This document shows positions 1 to 6,427 of a stretch of DNA of 8,521 nt, piece by piece. The stretch comes from Pseudoselenomonas ruminantium (GTDB lineage Bacteria; Bacillota; Negativicutes; Selenomonadales; Selenomonadaceae), in assembly GCA_002448495.1 (NCBI GenBank), contig DJYL01000025.1, positions 1 to 8,521 of the forward strand. Reading direction: 5' to 3'. Made by a program: the position numbers and the translations under genes. Below the pieces are notes generated by a model. The model was given only the letters and a program-made list of their open reading frames with translations, did not search any database and was not told where the DNA came from. Position 1 is the first letter of the stretch. Each line of letters opens with the position of its first letter.

Positions 1-591
1 GAACTCTGCATCATAGATAATGCCATACTTGATGATTTCCCCCAGCCCGGTATAGATTTCCCGCCGGGGCAGGGATTTCATGAAATTCAGCTCCATAAAG
101 ACCGCCTGTGGCTGATAAAAGGCGCCGATAAGGTTCTTGCCCAACACATGGTTTACAGCAACTTTGCCGCCGACACTGGAATCCACCTGTGCCAAAAGAC
201 TTGTGGGAAGTTGCACAAAGGGCACACCGCGCATATAGGTTGCGGCGACAAAACCCGCCAAGTCACCGACTACACCGCCGCCCAATGCAAAGATGGGGGA
301 TTTGCGGTCAAGCCCCAATTCAATTGCCCGGGTAAAGAGTTCATTGGCCGTTGTGAGCGTCTTGGAACTTTCCCCTGCCGGAATCTGTGCCACAGCTGCC
401 TCCAAACCGGCTTCTGCCAGAAGCTGCTGAACCTGCTTGGCATACAGGGGGCCCACATTGGTATCCGTAACGAGCAGTGCCTTCCGGCTGTAACCTGCAC
501 CTTTGACAAAGTCCACAAGTTCATGGTCTATAGCATAACCGATAATTATATCGTAACTTTTTTCACCTAAATCCACCCGTACCTTACGCAT
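1..591 (-). CDS. aroB: 3-dehydroquinate synthase AroB, N-terminal 197 residues (cut by window edge)
   Basis: The protein converts DAHP to 3-dehydroquinate, the second step of the shikimate pathway, in the cytoplasm with NAD+ and a divalent metal. I translated it from the ATG at 591; the frame stays open to base 1, so about the first 197 of roughly 350 residues are present. Visible family motifs are GGGVVGDLAGF (104-114, NAD-binding region), PTSLLAQVDSSVGGK (129-143) with the substrate-binding lysine and the following VNH, and GLGEIIKYG (182-190), which carries a Glu expected to be a metal ligand. The start overlaps the aroK stop by 8 bases. A GAGAGGTG ribosome-binding sequence lies about 8 bases upstream, inside aroK. 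It is the third gene of an aroC-aroK-aroB set and is probably translationally coupled to aroK. The C-terminal metal-binding histidines lie outside the window. Confidence 0.96.
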   Translation of the reverse strand, partial: MRKVRVDLGEKSYDIIIGYAIDHELVDFVKGAGYSRKALLVTDTNVGPLYAKQVQQLLAEAGLEAAVAQIPAGESSKTLTTANELFTRAIELGLDRKSPIFALGGGVVGDLAGFVAATYMRGVPFVQLPTSLLAQVDSSVGGKVAVNHVLGKNLIGAFYQPQAVFMELNFMKSLPRREIYTGLGEIIKYGIIYDAEF

Positions 592-1114
592 GGAGAACAC
601 CTCTCGTCTTTAATGTTTTGGTGATGATTTCCACCACCTGCAAGGGCGAAAGTTCACTGGTATCAACGGTAAAATCCGCCTGATTATACAGTGCTTCCCT
701 CTCCTTCAATAATTTTTCCACGGCCTGACGGCGGTCACCGTCATCTTCCCGGTCGAGTACCGGGCGGGTACCGCGGCTTTTGGTGCGTTCCAGCACCGTA
801 TCGACATTTGCTTTGAGGCAGACCAGCACACCGCTGGATTTCAATGCCTCCATATTCGCCGGATTTTTCACCGTACCGCCGCCGGTGGATATCACCGCGT
901 TGCGCCGTTTCGAAAGCCTTACCGCCAGTTCATGTTCGAGCTGACGGAAATGGTCTTCCCCAAACCTGGCAAAGATTTCGGGAATGCTCAAGCCCGATTC
1001 TTCCTCGATTTTATTATCCATATCGATAAAGGCACAGCCCAGCCGTTGGGCGAGCATTTTTCCCGTGCTGGATTTTCCCGTCCCCATAAAGCCAATCAAG
1101 ATGACATTACGCAT
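584..1114 (-). CDS. aroK: Shikimate kinase AroK
   Basis: This 176-residue cytoplasmic enzyme phosphorylates shikimate with ATP to give shikimate 3-phosphate. The Walker A loop GFMGTGKSS is at residues 8-16. The substrate/Mg-binding DMD is at 31-33, the shikimate-contacting Arg at 57 in FRQLE, the GGG loop at 78-80, and the lid arginines in RGTRPVL at 114-120. The length is normal for the family (about 165-180). The ATG at 1114 is preceded by GGAAAGGA and overlaps the aroC stop by 8 bases (ATGCGTAA). The 3' end overlaps aroB by the same 8 bases, so the three genes look translationally coupled. AroK acts two steps before AroC; the intervening enzyme, EPSP synthase (aroA), is not in the window. 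Confidence 0.97.
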   Translation of the reverse strand: MRNVILIGFMGTGKSSTGKMLAQRLGCAFIDMDNKIEEESGLSIPEIFARFGEDHFRQLEHELAVRLSKRRNAVISTGGGTVKNPANMEALKSSGVLVCLKANVDTVLERTKSRGTRPVLDREDDGDRRQAVEKLLKEREALYNQADFTVDTSELSPLQVVEIITKTLKTRGVLHA

Positions 1115-2276
1115 GGGTGCACCAGTCCTTTCCGATACGCTGCTTATATGCCGCCAGAGCTGCCTTCAAGTCAAGCAGGGCATCACTGCCGAATTTCTCA
1201 CAGATGGCCTGCGCAATGACAAAAGCAACCATGGCTTCACCTACAACCGATGCCGCCGATACCGCGCAGGTATCACTGCGCTCCTTGCAGGCCAACACCG
1301 CTTCACGGCTTGCAATGTCAATGGACTTCAGCGGGGTCATCAATGTGGGAATCGGCTTCATCGCCGCCCGCACGACAATATCTTCCCCATTGGTCATGCC
1401 GCCTTCAAGACCACCGGCCCGGTTGGTTTTGCGCTGAATTTTACCATCTGCAAGATAGATTTCATCATGAATCTGACTGCCGGGAAGATTGGCACACTCG
1501 AACCCCGCGCCAATCTCCACCCCCTTGATGGCCTGAATGGACATCATCGCGCCGGACAGGCGGGCATCCAGCCGTCTGTCCCACTGAATATGGCTGCCCA
1601 GTCCTACAGGCGCGCCCTGCACAATGACTTCAAAAATGCCGCCCAAGGTATCCCCTGCAGCCTTGGCTTCGTCAATGCGGGCTTTCATCTTGACTTCGGC
1701 ATCTTTATCGTAACAATTCAGCTCCGAACCATTTTCCTGACCAAGTTTTGACCGGTCAATTTTTGACGGGTCAACCGCCACACCGCCGATATTCGTCACA
1801 TGGGAAACGACCTTTATGCCCAGCTCCCGCAGGAAAGCCTTGCAAACAGCACCTACCGCCACCCGCATGGTGGTTTCGCGGGCACTGGAACGCTCCAGTA
1901 TATCCCGCACGTCCTCCCGATTGTATTTGAGTATCCCCGTCAAATCCGCATGACCAGGACGGGCTGCCGTGACCTTTTCCCCTTCCGGCTCCCCAAAGGC
2001 GGCCATGCGGCCATTCCAGTTGGCAAAATCCTTGTTGATTACCTGCAAGGTCAGCGGGCCGCCCAAAGTTTCGTTAAAGCGCATGCCGGAGAGCACTTCC
2101 ACCTTGTCCGTCTCTATTTTCATGCGCCCGCCACGGCCATAGCCCTGCTGGCGGCGGGCCAGTTCCCGATCAATATCTTCTTTATTCAGCTTCAGCCCGG
2201 CCGGCAGCCCCTCCAAAATCGCCGTAAGTCTTGGCCCATGGGATTCTCCTGCCGTCATAAAACGCAACTCACTCAT
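1107..2276 (-). CDS. aroC: Chorismate synthase AroC
   Basis: The protein converts EPSP to chorismate, the last shikimate step, using reduced FMN. It has 389 residues, the usual Firmicute length. Recognised segments are GESHG (10-14), RRQQGYGRGGRM (41-52), ARPGHADL (105-112), ERSSARETTMRVAVGA (128-143), GGMTNGEDIVVRAAMKPIPT (292-311) and the late signature ERSDTCAVSAASVVGEAM (332-349). The ATG at 2276 has a GAGGTG ribosome binding site about 6 bases upstream. It is the first aro gene of the set; its stop lies inside the start of aroK. A 91-base AT-rich gap separates it from pilO and may hold its own promoter. Nothing is degenerate or truncated. Confidence 0.98.
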   Translation of the reverse strand: MSELRFMTAGESHGPRLTAILEGLPAGLKLNKEDIDRELARRQQGYGRGGRMKIETDKVEVLSGMRFNETLGGPLTLQVINKDFANWNGRMAAFGEPEGEKVTAARPGHADLTGILKYNREDVRDILERSSARETTMRVAVGAVCKAFLRELGIKVVSHVTNIGGVAVDPSKIDRSKLGQENGSELNCYDKDAEVKMKARIDEAKAAGDTLGGIFEVIVQGAPVGLGSHIQWDRRLDARLSGAMMSIQAIKGVEIGAGFECANLPGSQIHDEIYLADGKIQRKTNRAGGLEGGMTNGEDIVVRAAMKPIPTLMTPLKSIDIASREAVLACKERSDTCAVSAASVVGEAMVAFVIAQAICEKFGSDALLDLKAALAAYKQRIGKDWCTHA

Positions 2277-2367
2277 ACTCTACACCTCATCGTAGCAATT
2301 TTTCACATTTATGTATAGTTTAATGTATCATTGTGTATAAAGCAAGTTTTCCATATCGGATTTTTGT
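2277..2367 (-). promoter_or_regulatory. pilO-aroC intergenic region, probable aro promoter with TATACA-type repeats
   Basis: This is the only real gap in the pil-aro run. Read on the minus strand it is AT-rich and holds three direct repeats of an ATACA core, TATACA (2339-2334), GATACA (2329-2324) and TATACA (2317-2312), spaced 10 and 12 bases apart. A weak sigma-A-type pair is possible: TTTATA, an 18-base spacer, then TATACA at 2317-2312. Each box matches consensus at four of six positions. The aroC ribosome binding site GAGGTG is at 2288-2283. I see no hairpin followed by a T run, so read-through from pilO is not excluded. The promoter assignment is inference. Confidence 0.4.
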
Positions 2368-2928
2368 CTATTTGGCAGGTACAGCATAGATATTTACCAG
2401 CATATCGGCTTCCAAAACATCTCCTTTGGATATTATGGACATATTTTTTACCACGGCCAGACGTTCTCCCTCCTGCAAGCCTTGCAGGAATTTCAGCAGG
2501 CAAAAATATGTTCCCGTCAGTTTAAGTTTTATGGGCAGACATAGCGCCTCCCCAAAAGGTTCATTTTTTTGCGGGCTGACCATTTGCAGTTCCATTTTAC
2601 TTTGCAGAGCCAGCCTCTTCAAATACAGGATAAATCCACCCTGTTCCATACGTTCCGGAAGATACTGCTGGACACGCTGCTCCCGCTTTTTCAGTTCACC
2701 ACGATACTCCTTCATGTTCAAATGTGCATTTTGAAAGTTCGTGACTGCCGTGATTTTCTGTGTTGTTTCTGCTGCCTGGCGGGCATATTCCTCAGCAGCC
2801 ACAGCCAAAGGCCTATGCAGGGCAAAATAAAACAGCAGCCCGCCGAGCAGGGTACCTGCCAGGCTCGCAACTATCCTATAAGCATCTTCTTTACTGCATG
2901 TTTGAATCTTTCTCAGGAATTTGTCCAT
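2368..2928 (-). CDS. pilO: PilO-like type IV pilus inner-membrane scaffold protein (GspM counterpart)
   Basis: This 186-residue bitopic membrane protein pairs with PilN in the type IV pilus alignment subcomplex. The layout is a short cytoplasmic tail, one membrane segment at about 19-38, a periplasmic coiled coil at about 42-90, and a ferredoxin-like domain at about 95-184. That domain contains the family-typical stretch LPIKLKLTGTYFCLLKFLQG (131-150) followed by ERLAVVKNMSI (155-165). The ATG at 2928 has GGGAG 7 bases upstream and overlaps the preceding PilMN-like gene by 38 bases. It is the last gene of the pilus set. The next gene is aroC, where Gammaproteobacteria would have pilP and pilQ. 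PilO is favoured over GspM from the context and the conserved LPI-GxY-FL pattern; the two families are structurally related. Confidence 0.8.
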   Translation of the reverse strand: MDKFLRKIQTCSKEDAYRIVASLAGTLLGGLLFYFALHRPLAVAAEEYARQAAETTQKITAVTNFQNAHLNMKEYRGELKKREQRVQQYLPERMEQGGFILYLKRLALQSKMELQMVSPQKNEPFGEALCLPIKLKLTGTYFCLLKFLQGLQEGERLAVVKNMSIISKGDVLEADMLVNIYAVPAK

Positions 2929-4033
2929 TTTCTAACTCCCAATTTACCGACACAGAAAATTTTACCTTATCCGGCTCACCGCCATCCCCCTTGTTCACCG
3001 TGGAATCTTCCAGTGTTATTCCCTGCATGAAAAAAGCCTTATCGGCTTCACAGCGGCCAACAAACTCTGCCAAACAGTCATAATTCACAGCCTGTCCAGC
3101 CCAACGGAGCTTGTGCTCATCAACACTGGCATTTATCCCGGTAAGGGATACGCCCGGAATTGTATTTACCCCCAGATGCACCAGAAAGCTGTACCAAGGC
3201 ATTCCCTGTTGTCCCAGCAGCTGCACTTTTTTCTCTCTGGCGGCAATGTTCGCTGCCATGGTGGTCAGCTCCTGCATTTCCCGTTCTTCAGCTGCCAGCA
3301 TAGCCAACTCATTTTGCTGCTTTTCTGCTAAACTCTCTGCCTGCCAATAGTGAAAAAGGTCTGCCGACAATAAAGCTATGCCTGCGGTCAGCCAAAATAT
3401 CAGCCAGACGGCCAGCAGCCGTCCTGCTGCAAAACCTGTTCCCGGCCGTTTCTTAAAACCGGCCAGTTCCCGATGGCTGCTGCTGAGATAATCCAACACT
3501 CCCGGAGCAGGAACGATATCTGCTAAATCCAGTTCAGCGCGGGCAAAGACTTCTTCTATGCCCCGCAGATATTCCTTACTCACGCCCGTGATTATGCAGC
3601 CACCTCCTGCCTCATCATTCATACAGCAAACACAGGCAAAATTTTCCGCACTAAGCCCCTGCGCCAACAATTGATCATCCAGTTCCCAATAAGCAGCTTC
3701 CCGTTGCTGCACATCAGTCAGTCCCGGCGGCAAATTCAGTGCATAACGCATTTGCTCAAATTCCGGCACGATATACAAAAGAGGTATCCCCTGCCAGCCT
3801 TTGCGGGAAATTTCCATGGCAGCCTGTTCAACAGCCGCCTCAAAATCAACCATTTCCTGCTGTCCATATGTCCCTCCTGCGGCAGACAAAATACTTTCCT
3901 CCTCCAACTGCCAGCAGTTTTCAAAACAAATATATTTCTCCAGTCTGCAGCCTGCATTGCTTAACGATACAGCCACAAAAGCCTTATCCGTTCTATAAAA
4001 ATAAGCTTTAAGGCGCCCAGCCACGCCATTCAT
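2891..4033 (-). CDS. Fused PilM-PilN-like (GspL-like) pilus assembly protein
   Basis: The 380-residue protein appears to join a shortened PilM to PilN. Residues 1-190 look PilM-like: LPPGLTDVQQREAAYWELDD (101-120) resembles the PilM 'LPP...E' segment, and IITGVSKEYLRGIEEVFARA (147-166) resembles the later 'K..V...L..AGL' region. The part is about half the usual PilM length, and the N-terminal nucleotide loop is degenerate (VSLSNAG instead of a GIDIGS-type motif), so ATP binding is doubtful. A membrane segment at about 205-224 is followed by a coiled coil (230-270) and a PilN-like periplasmic domain (277-367, starting MPWYSFLVHLG). The domain order equals that of GspL. The start at 4033 is supported by GGAGG 6 bases upstream, and it overlaps the previous gene by 26 bases. 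Assignment rests on motif resemblance and position before pilO. Confidence 0.72.
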   Translation of the reverse strand: MNGVAGRLKAYFYRTDKAFVAVSLSNAGCRLEKYICFENCWQLEEESILSAAGGTYGQQEMVDFEAAVEQAAMEISRKGWQGIPLLYIVPEFEQMRYALNLPPGLTDVQQREAAYWELDDQLLAQGLSAENFACVCCMNDEAGGGCIITGVSKEYLRGIEEVFARAELDLADIVPAPGVLDYLSSSHRELAGFKKRPGTGFAAGRLLAVWLIFWLTAGIALLSADLFHYWQAESLAEKQQNELAMLAAEEREMQELTTMAANIAAREKKVQLLGQQGMPWYSFLVHLGVNTIPGVSLTGINASVDEHKLRWAGQAVNYDCLAEFVGRCEADKAFFMQGITLEDSTVNKGDGGEPDKVKFSVSVNWELENGQIPEKDSNMQ

Positions 4034-4478
4034 ACTTTTCCTCCACCTTTTTCAGCACACCTTTGGCCATAAAATGCGGTTCCAATAAATTATCCCTGCT
4101 GCTTTCCCGACAAAAAGCCGTTGCGATAATATAAACCTCGTCCCCCCTGCTGCGGGCAAAAACCGTATAATCCATGCCTTCATATTTTCCCTTTTCCAGC
4201 AAAGCCATCGAATCAGGCTGCAATTCCTGCAGTTTGGTGTTATCTGTCCGAAGCAAATGCCATTGTTTTTCTGCCATGCTTTCTGCTGCCAAACGCAGCT
4301 GCATTTTCTGCCGCAAAGAGTAACTATTTTCTGCTCCCTGCTGCAAAAAGCAAAGCAGCCCCCTGCCCATAAAAATCAGGATAACCAACAGAACCAAAGA
4401 TACTATGGAGACAAAGCCCCTCTGGCTGCAGTTTTTACGGATTCGGCAAATAGACAGCGGTACACATCGTATATTCAT
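4008..4478 (-). CDS. Minor pseudopilin, GspK/PilX-like
   Basis: This 156-residue protein has a class III (prepilin) signal: a basic leader ending in QRG (19-21), then FVSIVSLVLLVILIFMGRG (22-40) as the hydrophobic stalk helix. Cleavage is expected after Gly21. Position +5 of the mature protein is Val, not Glu. Loss of Glu5 is characteristic of GspK, which caps the pseudopilus tip. The segment LRLAAESMAEKQWHLL (61-76) resembles the 'AAxAAExGLE' stretch after the stalk in PilX/GspK. There is no large alpha domain, so it is closer in size to PilX (about 150-200 residues) than to GspK (about 300). It is fourth in a row of four minor pseudopilins and overlaps the preceding gene by 44 bases. The ribosome binding site for the ATG at 4478 is weak, consistent with translational coupling. 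The leader has three Cys residues. Confidence 0.68.
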   Translation of the reverse strand: MNIRCVPLSICRIRKNCSQRGFVSIVSLVLLVILIFMGRGLLCFLQQGAENSYSLRQKMQLRLAAESMAEKQWHLLRTDNTKLQELQPDSMALLEKGKYEGMDYTVFARSRGDEVYIIATAFCRESSRDNLLEPHFMAKGVLKKVEEKYEWRGWAP

Positions 4479-4995
4479 GTTTTGTCATCTCGCTCCTGCC
4501 CGTCAGACGCAATTTGTAAACCTGAGGATAATGTTCATCTCTTACTGCAGAAAATTCTACTATTGTTACCTGGGCCAATGTATGGTCACCGGTCAACGGA
4601 GCATCCACGCTGCCGCGAACCAGCTTAACCAGCCCCGCCATGCTGTGCAGCCAATAACTCTCCTTTTTTAGTTCACCCGGATGACTGTCATTATATAATG
4701 GATTTCGCCTGCCGATAATATAAAAGCCCTCCCCCTGAGATTTCCCCACTTCAATATACTGTCCATTTAAGACGTCTTCCGTTACTAATGAAAAAGCCCC
4801 CTGCACTTCCTGTACCAGTTCACCATCAGCCAGCTGATAAAAATAGGTACGCATGCAAAACATAAAAAGACCTGTCACCGACATCAGCAGAACCACCAGC
4901 ATCGGCATAGCAATCAATGTCTCCCAAAAGACAAATCCCCCTTCATTTGTGCTTTGCCAGACAGCGTTTGTATTCCTGCTTTCCCTGTCGGCCAT
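4435..4995 (-). CDS. Minor pseudopilin, GspJ/PilW-like
   Basis: The 186-residue product from the ATG at 4995 has a leader ending in NEGG (17-20) and then FVFWETLIAMPMLVVLLMSV (21-40), a prepilin signal with Phe+1 and Glu+5. The globular part (about 50-186) is mostly beta by appearance. Its order in the cluster (after GspH-like and GspI-like, before GspK-like) and its size fit GspJ/PilW, a component of the I-J-K tip complex. GGGAGG lies only 3 bases before this ATG. An in-frame ATG at 5043 has GGGGAGG with 9-base spacing, but would give a 36-residue leader and a 101-base overlap with the upstream gene, so I prefer 4995. Either start gives the same mature protein. The assignment to GspJ rather than another minor pilin is by order and size, not by diagnostic residues. 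Confidence 0.7.
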   Translation of the reverse strand: MADRESRNTNAVWQSTNEGGFVFWETLIAMPMLVVLLMSVTGLFMFCMRTYFYQLADGELVQEVQGAFSLVTEDVLNGQYIEVGKSQGEGFYIIGRRNPLYNDSHPGELKKESYWLHSMAGLVKLVRGSVDAPLTGDHTLAQVTIVEFSAVRDEHYPQVYKLRLTGRSEMTKHEYTMCTAVYLPNP

Positions 4996-5332
4996 TTGCC
5001 TCCCAAGAAACCTCAACCTGTAATTGCCAAAGCCCCTTATCATCGGCTGCAGCCTCCCCGTTCAACTGATAGTTAATGCCATTCAACTGCAAATCATGCT
5101 TATCTCCCCAATAATCCATCCGCTGAGGCAGCCGTCCTTCCTTATCCAGCACAGCCTGCGCATAGGATATTTGTGCCCGTGCCAAATAATCGGCCCGCCC
5201 TTCTATGGCCACTGCATATTTCAACTGTGCAGCCCGCATATACATCCCTGCTGATGCAGCCATCGCCAGCAGAAGCATACTCAACAAAATGGTTTCCCAA
5301 AGGAAAAATCCTTCTTGCTTATTATTTTTCAC
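4943..5332 (-). CDS. Minor pseudopilin, GspI/PilV-like
   Basis: This 129-residue prepilin-like protein has the leader MKNNKQEG followed by FFLWETILLSMLLLAMAASAG, with cleavage expected after Gly8, Phe+1 and Glu+5. The short globular domain (about 40-129) fits GspI/PilV in size, and GspI is the usual partner of GspJ and GspK in the tip complex. The start codon is GTG. I chose the GTG at 5332 because GGAG lies 10 bases upstream; an in-frame GTG at 5341 would have that GGAG only 1 base away. The gene overlaps the GspH-like gene by 11 bases and extends 53 bases into the GspJ-like gene. The LWETIL stalk start is almost the same as in its neighbours, which suggests they share an origin or a constraint. 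The subfamily is inferred from order and length. Confidence 0.7.
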   Translation of the reverse strand: MKNNKQEGFFLWETILLSMLLLAMAASAGMYMRAAQLKYAVAIEGRADYLARAQISYAQAVLDKEGRLPQRMDYWGDKHDLQLNGINYQLNGEAAADDKGLWQLQVEVSWEANGRQGKQEYKRCLAKHK

Positions 5333-5849
5333 CAGTACCACGCTCCAGACGAATTCTGCCGCCCTTGCTGATCATGATTTTCTGTCCTTCTGCCGGATAT
5401 CCCTGATAATAAATAAAAAGAGTCATCATTCCAGAAAGCCCCGGCCTTCCGTTTGCAGTAAAAGACAGTTTGATTGATGCATCATAATGATTCTCTCCCT
5501 GTTCCTGATAAACCTTAGCCACATTTACTCCGGGCAGATAAGTATGGCTGGCAATAATATCCCGGTCTCCGGCCAAAAGCTGATTGCCCTTTGCAGCTAA
5601 CTGTAAACTAACATAACGCTTTGTCGGACTCTTCGCGCCATATCCCCAAGCACTATCCGCTGTAATCCTGCTCATATTCTGGCAATACCGGATTGTGGAA
5701 AGCAGCTGCTCGGCTTCGTACTCCACCACCGCCTGTCGATAGAACCTAGCAGCCTGTGGTACAGCATGAACGCTTATTATGGCCAGCAAAGCCAAAATCA
5801 ATAAAATTTCCCAAAGCATTGCTCCGGCCTGACGTTCTTTTACCAGCAT
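5322..5849 (-). CDS. Minor pseudopilin, GspH/FimT-like
   Basis: The 175-residue protein has the leader MLVKERQAG, then AMLWEILLILALLAIISVHA (10-29), with cleavage expected after Gly9. Ala replaces Phe at +1, and Glu is kept at +5. The C-terminal half shows a GspH/FimT-like pattern: SIKLSFTANGRPGLSG (125-140), a hydrophobic strand MMTLFIYY (141-148), and IMISKGGRIRLERG (158-171). GspH/FimT proteins are minor pilins that help start fibre assembly; FimT-type proteins can also bind DNA during transformation. The ATG at 5849 is preceded closely by GGGAGGG and overlaps the peptidase stop by 10 bases. The Phe-to-Ala change at +1 should still be cleaved, because the peptidase mainly requires Gly at -1. 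The match to GspH is by pattern and gene order. Confidence 0.75.
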   Translation of the reverse strand: MLVKERQAGAMLWEILLILALLAIISVHAVPQAARFYRQAVVEYEAEQLLSTIRYCQNMSRITADSAWGYGAKSPTKRYVSLQLAAKGNQLLAGDRDIIASHTYLPGVNVAKVYQEQGENHYDASIKLSFTANGRPGLSGMMTLFIYYQGYPAEGQKIMISKGGRIRLERGTGEK

Positions 5850-6427
5850 AGCCCTCCCTCAATATATCCTCTTATCACATGTCCCCAGCCAAAAGCCGCC
5901 AGTGCGCCCCATGCCAGAAACGGGCCAAAGGGCAGCGGTGACTTTCGCTGCATACGATGGCATAAAAGCAGCCAGCCTCCATAAATCAGCCCGGATACCG
6001 ATGCCAAAAGCAGGCATAGGAACAAATTCTCCCAGCCCAGCCACATTCCCAGGGGAACAGCCAGTTTTACATCCCCCAGCCCCAAGCCGCCATGGGATAA
6101 AAAACGCAGCCCTGCCAGCAGGCTCCCGCCTAGCAGTGCGCCCAGACAAGCCGATTCCCAGGCAATGTACCCGCAAAGCATAGGAATAAGGCCCAGCAGC
6201 AGCAACAATAAAACCAGCCGGTCATAAATCAACCCATACCGTATATCATAAATCGCAATAAGCACGAGCACACTTGCCATCACAACCAATAAGCAAAATT
6301 CCAAAAAAGGCTGCTGCCATGCCAGCACCACGACAATCATCATAAAAGCACACCATATCTCCCGCACCTCCAGCCACATTGACCAGTCAAAATGCAAGGG
6401 TACGTCCTTCCACATTTTACTGTACAT
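5840..6427 (-). CDS. pilD: Prepilin peptidase (A24 family), short form without N-terminal domain
   Basis: This polytopic membrane aspartyl protease removes the leaders of the pilins encoded around it. From the ATG at 6427 it has 195 residues. The two catalytic aspartates are visible: Asp61 in AIYDIRYGLIYD and Asp119 in the GxGD motif GLGLGDVKL (114-122). PLPFGPFLAWGA (165-176) matches the conserved end of the family. About six membrane segments are apparent. Full-length PilD/GspO has about 260-290 residues, with an N-terminal cytosolic domain carrying Cys-x-x-Cys pairs and a methyltransferase function. That part is missing here, as in the shorter TadV/CpaA or archaeal-type enzymes. An ATG at 6517 would only add residues overlapping the pilin gene. 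The start at 6427 has AGGTGAG 7 bases upstream (6441-6435) and overlaps the pilin stop by 11 bases. Confidence 0.88.
   Translation of the reverse strand: MYSKMWKDVPLHFDWSMWLEVREIWCAFMMIVVVLAWQQPFLEFCLLVVMASVLVLIAIYDIRYGLIYDRLVLLLLLLGLIPMLCGYIAWESACLGALLGGSLLAGLRFLSHGGLGLGDVKLAVPLGMWLGWENLFLCLLLASVSGLIYGGWLLLCHRMQRKSPLPFGPFLAWGALAAFGWGHVIRGYIEGGLCW

Noticed and set aside
148..570. A 140-codon plus-strand open frame
   Set aside because: It lies opposite aroB, whose own translation shows clear motifs throughout; the plus frame is a shadow.
984..1751. A 255-codon plus-strand open frame across aroK/aroC
   Set aside because: It is antisense to two certain shikimate genes, its translation shows no recognisable motif, and it has no convincing ribosome binding site.
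1800..2318. A 172-codon plus-strand open frame
   Set aside because: It is antisense to the N-terminal part of aroC, with no motif or ribosome binding site.
2341..2370. Terminator after pilO
   Set aside because: No stem-loop with a T run is found on the minus strand; only scattered AT-rich sequence.
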